DNA of 64,000 nucleotides from Hymenobacter wooponensis (GTDB taxonomy: Bacteria > Bacteroidota > Bacteroidia > Cytophagales > Hymenobacteraceae): positions 25,353 to 89,352 of the forward strand of contig NZ_SRKZ01000011.1 in assembly GCF_004745865.1 (NCBI RefSeq), written 5' to 3'. The translations under genes were made by a program, and so were the position numbers. Position 1 is the stretch's first letter. Each line of letters opens with the position of its first letter. The notes under the pieces are model-generated. The model saw only the letters and a list, made by a program, of their open reading frames with translations, did not search any database and was not told the origin of the DNA. This document shows, piece after piece, positions 43,814 through 50,949 of the stretch.

Positions 43814-46675
43814 ATGCCCACGCTACGCCCTTGGCGCGAAATCGCCACCCCTCATCCCGATGTGCTTCGTGGCACCTTCCAACAAGCTGAATTTGCAGCT
43901 CACCTATATCGTGTCCACGATGGAACTGCATCGCCCGAGTACGGCGACCCGGTGAAGTTTTTTGGGTTGACTTTCATTACTGAAGGAATGCGGCTGTTGC
44001 TGCGCAACGTGGTGCAGCGGCTCACAGGTCAGGGAGGCGACCCTGTTATCCAGCTGCAAACGGCGTTTGGTGGGGGTAAGACGCACACCATGCTAGCAGT
44101 GTACCACTTGGTTCGGCGCGCCGATGGGAAGGTGGCAGCGGGCGATTTACCCGGCGTGTCCGCGATTCTAAATGAATTGGGAGTAACTGATTTGCCCCAC
44201 GCCCGCGTCGTGGTGCTGGATGCCGGCCATCTCTCCGTCGACACCCCCGCTGTTCGCGACGGGCAGCGCATAAGCACTCTATGGGGCGAGTTGGCGTGGC
44301 AGTTGGGCGGTCAGCCCGCTTATGAGCTGGTTCGTCGGGCCGATGAAAGCGGTACTGCTCCTGGTTCTGAAGTATTGATTCAACTGCTAAAGCAGTCGTC
44401 CCCCTGCGTCATTTTGATGGACGAGCTGGTTGTTTACATGCGCCAGTTCAGACCCGGGCAGCAATTCGCGGGTGGAGACTACAACAGCAATTTGTCCTTC
44501 GTTCAGAACCTAACGGAAGCAATCAAGGCAGTGCCCACGGCTCAGTTATTGGCTTCCTTGCCCGAGTCCGACCGTGAAGCGGGAGACGACCGGGCGGTAG
44601 CAGCATTGCACGCCCTAGAGCACACTTTCAACCGAATTCAGGCCCTGTGGAAGCCCGTTGCTACGGACGAAGCTTTTGAAATCGTCCGCCGCCGTCTCTT
44701 TACTCCCATTTCCGATGAAGCCGCGGCCGATGCTATTTGCCGTGCTTATGCCACTTATTACATCGAGCACCCCGGCGAATTTCCTGCCGAAACGCAGCAG
44801 GCAGGCTATTACCAACGGCTTCGGCAAGCATACCCCATCCACCCCGAGGTGTTTTCCCGTCTGTATGAGGATTGGGCCACCCTCGATAATTTCCAGCGTA
44901 CCCGTGGTGTTCTGAAGCTGATGGCGCAGGTTATTAGCCAGCTATGGGCCGATAACAATCAAGACCCATTTATCCAGCCTGGCAACCTGCCGCTGGCGAG
45001 TGGTAAGGTGAAAGGTGACTTCGTCATGTACCTGCCAAACGGATGGGATGCCGTAGTGGAGCGGGACATTGATGGCCCGCTTTCAGGCCCGCAGGACATT
45101 GACAGCCGCGACCCCCGCTTTGGAGCTGTTCAGGCTGGCCACCGGGTAGCGCGAACCATCTTCTTAGGAAGTGCTCCTAACACAGCAGGGAATCAGACGA
45201 CCAGGGGCCTTACGCCGGAGCATATCATGCTTGGTTCGGCCATCCCAGGGCAAACCCCGGCAGTGTACACGGACGCCCTAAAACGCCTGGCTGACCGCCT
45301 GCACCACCTGACCACTGGCAATAATCGCTACTGGTTTGACACCCGGCCGAACCTGCGCCGGGAAATGGAGGAGCGCAAGCGTCGCTTTGACGAGCTATCC
45401 GACGTGCTGCCCGAGTTGAAGCGTATCGTGCAAAAGGCCTTCGGTCGACCAGAGCCTTTCGCCAGTGTGCATGTATTCGCGCCTTCGGTTGACGTGGCCG
45501 ATGACGAGCACCTACGCCTAGTGGTGTTGCAGCCCAAAGCCGCGTGTTCTCGCTCTACTCTTGGCCCAGCAACCGACGTGGCCACAGAGTTTCTAGAAAA
45601 AAGGGGGGAGAACCCGCGTATACGGCGCAACCGTCTGGTTTTCCTGGCCCCTGAGCTAGAAACGAATACCCGTCTGCTTGACCAACTCCGCAGCGTGCTC
45701 GCATGGGAATCCATAGTGGTGGATTGCAAGGAGTCACGCATCAATTTGGACCGCTTGCAGGAGCAACAGGTAGTTCGCAGTCGTGACGAGGCCCGAAAAG
45801 CCTTGGACCGACTCGTAAGAGAAGCCTATCGGTGGCTGATTGTTCCCTCTCAGGATGCCCGGCCAGGCAGTTCGCCCGGTGTGGTGCGTTGGGAGGCTCT
45901 GCAGTTGCCAACGTCCAGCGTCAACGGCCTCACGGTTGAAATAGAGCGCCTGTTGGTCGATAATGAGATGCTTTTGTCTTCGTGGGCACCCGTACACTTA
46001 GTCCGCCAGCTACAAAGCTGGTTTTGGAAGCCCGAGGAAGCGGCTGTGACAGGACGTAAAGTGTGGGAGGATTTTAGTCGCTACTTGTACTTGCCGCGTC
46101 TCCGCAATGCCCAAGTGTTGCTCAATGCTGCCAACGACGGGGTTAAAGCGGGAATGGTAGGTGCTGCTCACGCGCAGGAAGGTTCCGAGTTCAAAGGGTT
46201 GGTATTTGAAGAAAGTGCGGTGCTGAGTATCGACCATCTTCTGATAGAGCCGGCCGCAGCAAAAGCCTTCTTGGAGGCCCAACGCAACGCCCAAACCGAA
46301 GACGGTAAGGGGGGAGATGACGGGGAAGGTGGAGGCGCAGGGGAGGGAGCCGGCACTGGCAACGGCACTGGTACTGGCACTAGTGGCGGTACCGGAACTG
46401 GTAACGGTGAGAGCGGCACACCAGGCGGGTCCAAAAAGCCGCCCGTTAAGCGCTACATAGCTAGTGTAGAGTTGGGCAATGAGGATGCAAACAGCCGCTT
46501 TACGAAAATCATGGCGGAGGTTGTGCGCAAGTTTACACTCAACCCATCTCATAAAATACGACTGACCCTTGACATTGAGGTTGAATCGCCTACACCATTC
46601 GATGACGATTTGCAGCGGACAGTACGGGAGAATAGCACTACGCTGAAGCTCAATAACCACTCGTTTGAGCAGTAA
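43814..46675 (+). CDS. DUF499-family ATPase, defence island
   Basis: A 953-residue AAA-like ATPase. The start region HPDVLRGTFQQAEFAAHLYR is diagnostic for DUF499. Walker A is QTAFGGGKTHTMLAVYHL (about residue 85) and Walker B is SPCVILMDELVVYM (about residue 200). A long glycine/threonine-rich linker lies at about residues 835-875, followed by a small C-terminal domain (KRYIASVELGNEDANSRFTK). DUF499 proteins accompany DUF1156 methylases and helicases in predicted defence systems. It ends 24 bp before a strong stem-loop that separates it from the fourth gene. Confidence 0.85.
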   Translation: MPTLRPWREIATPHPDVLRGTFQQAEFAAHLYRVHDGTASPEYGDPVKFFGLTFITEGMRLLLRNVVQRLTGQGGDPVIQLQTAFGGGKTHTMLAVYHLVRRADGKVAAGDLPGVSAILNELGVTDLPHARVVVLDAGHLSVDTPAVRDGQRISTLWGELAWQLGGQPAYELVRRADESGTAPGSEVLIQLLKQSSPCVILMDELVVYMRQFRPGQQFAGGDYNSNLSFVQNLTEAIKAVPTAQLLASLPESDREAGDDRAVAALHALEHTFNRIQALWKPVATDEAFEIVRRRLFTPISDEAAADAICRAYATYYIEHPGEFPAETQQAGYYQRLRQAYPIHPEVFSRLYEDWATLDNFQRTRGVLKLMAQVISQLWADNNQDPFIQPGNLPLASGKVKGDFVMYLPNGWDAVVERDIDGPLSGPQDIDSRDPRFGAVQAGHRVARTIFLGSAPNTAGNQTTRGLTPEHIMLGSAIPGQTPAVYTDALKRLADRLHHLTTGNNRYWFDTRPNLRREMEERKRRFDELSDVLPELKRIVQKAFGRPEPFASVHVFAPSVDVADDEHLRLVVLQPKAACSRSTLGPATDVATEFLEKRGENPRIRRNRLVFLAPELETNTRLLDQLRSVLAWESIVVDCKESRINLDRLQEQQVVRSRDEARKALDRLVREAYRWLIVPSQDARPGSSPGVVRWEALQLPTSSVNGLTVEIERLLVDNEMLLSSWAPVHLVRQLQSWFWKPEEAAVTGRKVWEDFSRYLYLPRLRNAQVLLNAANDGVKAGMVGAAHAQEGSEFKGLVFEESAVLSIDHLLIEPAAAKAFLEAQRNAQTEDGKGGDDGEGGGAGEGAGTGNGTGTGTSGGTGTGNGESGTPGGSKKPPVKRYIASVELGNEDANSRFTKIMAEVVRKFTLNPSHKIRLTLDIEVESPTPFDDDLQRTVRENSTTLKLNNHSFEQ

Positions 46676-46699
46676 AGAGTTGCACTGTCACTACAATCA

Positions 46700-46731
46700 A
46701 GCAAGGCTGGCATTACAATGCCAGCCTTGCT
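46700..46731 (+). terminator. stem-loop between the DUF499 gene and the fourth island gene
   Basis: AGCAAGGCTGGCAT and ATGCCAGCCTTGCT are perfect 14-nt arms around TACA. No T-run follows, so it may be a terminator or a processing/stabilising hairpin. It suggests that the fourth gene has its own control. Confidence 0.6.
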
Positions 46732-46756
46732 CGTTCAGAAGCCCACGAATTCTAAT

Positions 46757-48304
46757 ATGCAGCCATCCGATTTTCTGACTATTCTTAGCTTGGCATTGGC
46801 CGTATGGGCCATCATCCCAAGTAAAGAACGGAGATTCGTTCTCCTCTTTTTCTCTGTTTTCGAACTCGTTCTATTTGCCTCTGCTTTACTGGTTATCCAT
46901 TACCTGATGGTGTTCGACTGGCTAACAGAAAATTGGTTTCCAGGCTTATCAGTCTTTGTTTTTTCAAAAGGCATACCTAGTAAATCATGGGCTTACATCT
47001 TGGCCCTGGTTGCCATCGTCTACCCTATTGTGAAGGTCAACTTTAGCTTTTTTGCAAAAAGCCGACTGCCAGACCTCATTAGCCTTTATGAGACTTATTT
47101 AAAAGAAGGAGAGCTGGATTTGCTCTCTAACTTCATCGCAAAGTATCACATCGATGACATTGAGCGATTCAAGAGAGGAGAATCCGAAGTCCCTGAAAAA
47201 AGTGGGAAGGACATCGTGTTAAGGCGCCGAACAGCAGCGGATGTGGCATACGAAAAGTTGGTATCCCCCAAGCGCTTACTCTTTGCTTCTTGGGTTTATG
47301 GCAACATTCTACGCAATGAAGCCTTTGTCCGGGGAGCAGCCAATAAGTACCCGGAGTTATTTGCCAAGGCTTTTAAGGGTATGCACACCAAAGAGGCAGC
47401 GGACCAAGACTTTGCGAAACTGTTTACTGGAGAGTTATTCATTCATAAGAATAAATCCTTTATCGAGGAGCTCAAAAATGTTAATAACTCTAACAGTTCT
47501 CTCGTGGATATTCAAGAGCAGTACGACATCCCCATTTTGGCGGGGCTGCTTTCGCACACTAAAGCGGCAGAAGCAAACTACGTATGGTACTCGGTAGGTA
47601 ATGAAGCTGTAAAGTCGCTGAAGCACGATTCAAACCAGCGGGAGTTTCTACTTCAAGAGTACGATTCCGACTTGGAACCTGAAATGTGGGGCAAGAAGAT
47701 ATACATAGCAATCGTCTACTTCAACTACATGGTGAGGGAAACGATTTACCGGGATAATGGCTATCATATGTGGCTGTTCTACTACGACAGATTCGTGGCC
47801 CTGCTGGTTGAGTTTCTGCCGCAGGAGAACACGTATGAGCCGCGCTTAGAGTACCCGTCGTTTGCTCATAAGATGATTTACGAGCAATTCAGCAACATGA
47901 CGGATTGGCTTGCATTAGCCCGGGACCAGGAAAACGACCATCGGGTTATCGATACGATAAGGTGCTTAGGCAAATGCATCTATTTGTTATGCCAAGCGAG
48001 CGATGATAAAATCCTGCCGCGTTTCCGCCGGAGCATGCTCGATATGGTATTGAACGCCTATTTCAAATTTTCCGATTATCCGGACAACCCGGCATCAATA
48101 ACAGCCACGAAATGGTTTGAAAAGATGTTTACCTTCCCTAAGGGCACCGATTTTGGGCTCAGAGAAGTTACGGATGAGTACTTGGCTGCTTTACAAGATG
48201 CATGGAATCACTTTGATAAAGTGCCTTTTCAGTACCATGGTACAGGGGAAGCTATTGAGCGCTTCAGGGACAAGGTGCTTTCTCCGTTAGGACTTGAAGC
48301 TTAA
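46757..48304 (+). CDS. membrane-anchored protein of unknown function, fourth gene of the defence-like island
   Basis: The ATG at 46757 gives 515 residues; a longer reading from 46718 runs into the stem-loop and is less likely. Three membrane helices lie in the first 115 residues (FLTILSLALAVWAIIPSKER, LLFFSVFELVLFASALLVIH and WAYILALVAIVYPIVKVNFS). The remaining 400 residues are a soluble helical domain with many aromatic and charged residues and no recognised catalytic motif. GC content is below that of its neighbours. Membrane-anchored partners in defence loci often act as effectors that trigger abortive death; that is a hypothesis here. It could also be passenger DNA inside the IS-bounded segment. 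Confidence 0.6.
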   Translation: MQPSDFLTILSLALAVWAIIPSKERRFVLLFFSVFELVLFASALLVIHYLMVFDWLTENWFPGLSVFVFSKGIPSKSWAYILALVAIVYPIVKVNFSFFAKSRLPDLISLYETYLKEGELDLLSNFIAKYHIDDIERFKRGESEVPEKSGKDIVLRRRTAADVAYEKLVSPKRLLFASWVYGNILRNEAFVRGAANKYPELFAKAFKGMHTKEAADQDFAKLFTGELFIHKNKSFIEELKNVNNSNSSLVDIQEQYDIPILAGLLSHTKAAEANYVWYSVGNEAVKSLKHDSNQREFLLQEYDSDLEPEMWGKKIYIAIVYFNYMVRETIYRDNGYHMWLFYYDRFVALLVEFLPQENTYEPRLEYPSFAHKMIYEQFSNMTDWLALARDQENDHRVIDTIRCLGKCIYLLCQASDDKILPRFRRSMLDMVLNAYFKFSDYPDNPASITATKWFEKMFTFPKGTDFGLREVTDEYLAALQDAWNHFDKVPFQYHGTGEAIERFRDKVLSPLGLEA

Positions 48305-48363
48305 TTACATATGATGGCTGTAGCGAATTTGAGGCGGTATGTTTTCCGGTAAGTATTAACCCG

Positions 48364-48390
48364 ATTGCCCCACACTTTTTGATGCTCTCC
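48364..48390 (+). repeat. 27-bp copy of the ISKra4-like element right end
   Basis: The 27 bases are identical to 37044-37070 (they start ATTGCCCCACACTTTTTGAT). Flanking bases on either side differ. It is in the same orientation as the right end of the broken IS, so the 11.3-kb segment with the four island genes lies between two identical IS ends. Confidence 0.75.
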
Positions 48391-48509
48391 TGAAGGCATG
48401 AGCGAATAGAATCGAGAGATTCCAAAGTTACTCGGGCTCTAGCTATGGCAGCTATCTTTCGCTTTTGCGACAGATTAGACGACTTTAGGTAAAAAGCTAC
48501 CTTGGCTTT

Positions 48510-48824
48510 ATGAAAGCAACTCCTATCAAAACACGGTTCATCGTTGACCGGGAAGACCATCAGGGTAAACCCTTCTTTTACACCACCGACCTAGCCGAAA
48601 TAATGGACCTGGGCCTGCCTCACAATGACAATTGGCATTGTACCAATGTCAAGAAAGGCAGCATTCTCACCATCGAGGGCCGTAAGTATAAAGTCATCGA
48701 CATGATGCTGGTTATTCTAGACCAGCCAGAACAGGTGGACCCTAACATCGGCATCAATATGTATGGCCACGGAGAAGATTTTGAATTCAACTTTGAAGTG
48801 CGTCTTTACGTGCTGAACGCTTAA
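48510..48824 (+). CDS. hypothetical protein (104 aa)
   Basis: Not recognised. A compact soluble protein that seems beta-rich (FIVDREDHQGKPFFYTTDLA, GSILTIEGRKYKVIDMMLVI) with an acidic C-terminal half ending in FEFNFEVRLYVLNA. It is the first gene right of the IS end and is followed by a strong terminator at 48897. Coding character is good and the start codon has a clear upstream AT-rich region. Confidence 0.6.
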   Translation: MKATPIKTRFIVDREDHQGKPFFYTTDLAEIMDLGLPHNDNWHCTNVKKGSILTIEGRKYKVIDMMLVILDQPEQVDPNIGINMYGHGEDFEFNFEVRLYVLNA

Positions 48825-48896
48825 TCAAACCTACGACGATGGGTGAGCTAGGTTGACTGGTATATTCTTCTCCCAACGCGTATCATTATGCCTCAA

Positions 48897-48932
48897 CACA
48901 AAGGCCCCGTTGTTACCAACGGGGCCTTTGTG
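48897..48932. terminator. bidirectional terminator
   Basis: CACAAAGGCCCCGTTG and its perfect complement enclose TTAC. It lies between the convergent genes at 48824 and 48934 and can serve both. Confidence 0.8.
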
Positions 48933-48933
48933 A

Positions 48934-49149
48934 CTAATTCTGGCGCACTTTGCGACTGGGCGGGGTCCAGTCCGTCCAGGTCCGGGTGGTCTGGCAGCAG
49001 GTACACTGCATTTTCAACTCCGTGGCAACGGGCGACACGTCCAGTACCTCATCGTGGGCGTGGAGCGTCTCCTCGCCGCAAGTGCTGCACATCAGTAGCT
49101 CGGTGCCAGCTATCATATCCTCCATAAAGCTTAGCTCGTCGTCTTGCAT
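48934..49149 (-). CDS. small zinc-ribbon protein (71 aa)
   Basis: The frame contains two CxxC knuckles, LLMCSTCGEE and MQCTCCQTTRTW, spaced by about 25 residues, a typical four-cysteine zinc ribbon. An acidic N-terminus precedes it. Such proteins can be regulators or RNA/DNA-binding accessory factors. It follows the Fic gene by 20 bp on the same strand, so it may be part of that transcript. Confidence 0.65.
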   Translation of the reverse strand: MQDDELSFMEDMIAGTELLMCSTCGEETLHAHDEVLDVSPVATELKMQCTCCQTTRTWTDWTPPSRKVRQN

Positions 49150-49169
49150 GGTCGGGTTATTATGTAGTA

Positions 49170-50579
49170 TCAGCGTTCGATTCCGCCGCTGTCGCGGCCG
49201 GCGCTGGGGCCGCTGCGCTCAATCGTTTTAGGTGGTTTTTCCAGCACGCTGACGGAATTACGCAACTCATCGGTGTACTTGTTGCTGCTCAGGCTCGGTA
49301 TGCTGCCGGCAGCCTGCATGGCCTTATGGGTATTCTCCTGGTTCATGCCCATAATAGCCGGACTGCGCTCCACAAACTTGGCTACCTCCCGCAGGCGGGC
49401 GGCATCGAGTCCCTTGCCGTTTTCATCCAAGCCCCTGGCTACCTCGCGGGCAGCTTTGATAAAGAGCGGCTGGGCCTCCTCGTGTGTTTTGGGTACTATG
49501 GCAGCCGGGTTAGCCGTGCGCTCAGCGGCGGCCGGTACTGCGGCTTGCGGCTGCCGCTGGGGTGTCACCAATTCCTTGCCCTCGGCTAGCTGCGCCACCT
49601 GCACCGACGAAGCACGTAGCCGCCTGGCGTCTTCCAAGTCCAACGTCATGTCCTTCATGCCCGGATGCTTTAGAATCTTGTCAGCGGCCAGCTGCATTTC
49701 AATAATGCCGGGACCTTTGATGGCAACGGGGTCATGGGTAACCGCTGAAACCCGCTGGGCCAGCTTTACGCCCTGGTCGTAATTGCCGGGACCGGGCATA
49801 TTGGCAATGACGTTCGCCGCCCGGTAGCCGGTCACCTCCAACTCCCGCCGGGCATCCATCGCCTTCATGGCCGGCGACAACTCCGGGGGCGCGGCGGCTA
49901 GGCTGGGGGCGCGCAGCTTCTCGGCCGCGGCTCCCGGTGCAGGCGTCGTTATCTGCTGCAACATTTCCCGGAGTGGCTTGAGGTTTTTATCGGCCTCAGC
50001 CGGGGGGTACAGCCGCACCATTGCCTCGTCACGGCTGCGGTTCAGCACTTCGGGCGAGATTTTCCCAAAGTCCACCTGGTAGCCGGCTTCCTTGCCCAAC
50101 TGGGTAACCATTGCCTGCAGGGTGCGGCCGTTGCCCTCGCGGAAAGCATGCGTGTGGTTGTACTGGTCCATGTAGTAGGCAGCCCGCTCGGTGAACTTGT
50201 CCTGGTCCAAGCCCTTCAAGCCGTTCTCCTTACCCAACTGCTCCCCAATGGTCCCTAGCCGCTGCTCTATCTCCTTGTGCGGGGCATAGGTCATGGTTTC
50301 CTTGAAGCCGGTAACGTAGGTGGCCTTATTACCCTGAAACCCCCGGTCGGCCCGCGTCTCGCCGGCCCACTGGTACACGTCCTCAAAGAGCTTTTTGTGT
50401 AGCTCTTTCAGGTGGGCATGGTCGAACTGCCCGCCCTGGATGCCGCCCGACTCATTGAGCTTAGCCAGTTTGGGCAAGGCGCTATCATTCTCCACCTGCC
50501 GTAGCACTTCGGCATCCTTGATGCCGAATTTGTTGAGTAGTATCCCGTTTTCGTCGCTGAACTTGTCGTTGGCTGCCAT
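49170..50579 (-). CDS. Fic-domain protein, VbhT/Bep-like, next to the coupling protein
   Basis: A 469-residue protein. Residues about 50-190 form a Fic domain: FDHAHLKELHKKLFEDVYQW, AGETRADRG, and the active-site motif HAFREGNGRT (residues 144-153), which keeps the catalytic His, the acidic residue and GNGR. Fic enzymes of this type transfer AMP to target proteins. The remaining 280 residues are helical, with A/P/R-rich linkers and a C-terminal segment of unknown fold, in the place where Bartonella VbhT/Bep proteins carry a secretion domain. A small VbhA-like gene lies 18 bp upstream and the coupling-protein gene precedes that, so a toxin-antitoxin or exported-effector role is plausible. Confidence 0.8.
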   Translation of the reverse strand: MAANDKFSDENGILLNKFGIKDAEVLRQVENDSALPKLAKLNESGGIQGGQFDHAHLKELHKKLFEDVYQWAGETRADRGFQGNKATYVTGFKETMTYAPHKEIEQRLGTIGEQLGKENGLKGLDQDKFTERAAYYMDQYNHTHAFREGNGRTLQAMVTQLGKEAGYQVDFGKISPEVLNRSRDEAMVRLYPPAEADKNLKPLREMLQQITTPAPGAAAEKLRAPSLAAAPPELSPAMKAMDARRELEVTGYRAANVIANMPGPGNYDQGVKLAQRVSAVTHDPVAIKGPGIIEMQLAADKILKHPGMKDMTLDLEDARRLRASSVQVAQLAEGKELVTPQRQPQAAVPAAAERTANPAAIVPKTHEEAQPLFIKAAREVARGLDENGKGLDAARLREVAKFVERSPAIMGMNQENTHKAMQAAGSIPSLSSNKYTDELRNSVSVLEKPPKTIERSGPSAGRDSGGIER

Positions 50580-50597
50580 TCGCTGGGGGCTTACGGG

Positions 50598-50849
50598 TTA
50601 CTGCTCAGTTGCTGCCGGCGTGCCATACTTGGCCTGCAGGCGGGCGCGGTTCAACTCGTCCACCTGGTCCAAAGTCAGTTCCCCATCGACGTAGCGCTGC
50701 ATCAGGGCCATTACCTCCTCGCTGGGCGCGGGGCCGTTGCTCATCAGAATAGAAACCGAGTTGGAGGCGTGGCGCTCCCGCTCCTGACGGGCGCTCAGCT
50801 GCTCGGGCGTTAAGCCAGCGGCGGCGGGGGCAAACGTAGGTACTTGCAT
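50598..50849 (-). CDS. VbhA-like antitoxin candidate for the Fic protein
   Basis: An 83-residue protein. Residues about 28-65 read SNSVSILMSNGPAPSEEVMA then LMQRYVDGELTLDQV, which matches the VbhA antitoxin layout (helix with inhibitory motif, NG/EG turn, PxxE helix, GEL, then a final helix). The usual inhibitory glutamate of the SxxxE(G/N) motif appears to be replaced: the turn reads SNG. Position 18 bp upstream of the Fic gene on the same strand supports the pairing. Whether it inhibits Fic without that Glu is open. Confidence 0.65.
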   Translation of the reverse strand: MQVPTFAPAAAGLTPEQLSARQERERHASNSVSILMSNGPAPSEEVMALMQRYVDGELTLDQVDELNRARLQAKYGTPAATEQ

Positions 50850-50949
50850 AGAATTCTGGTAAGAGAGTGGATATCACTTAAACGAAAAACAGGGCTTAAA
50901 CGTCGCTTTTTGGCTCTTTTTCGGGTTATTCAGCAGCAACTTTTACGCC

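Noticed and set aside
37305..46675. Complete DISARM system
   Set aside because: The helicase is DrmD-like, but no DrmA, DrmB or DrmC counterparts are present; the DUF1156/DUF499 partners point to a helicase-methylase-ATPase type instead.
48264..48560. 98-residue leftward frame over the 27-bp IS end
   Set aside because: Considered as the missing part of the PIN gene, but no PIN residues are present and it overlaps two better genes.
49170..50579. Shared C-terminal module in the Fic protein
   Set aside because: I compared its tail with the Toprim/zeta module and saw no convincing match, so it was not added to that family.
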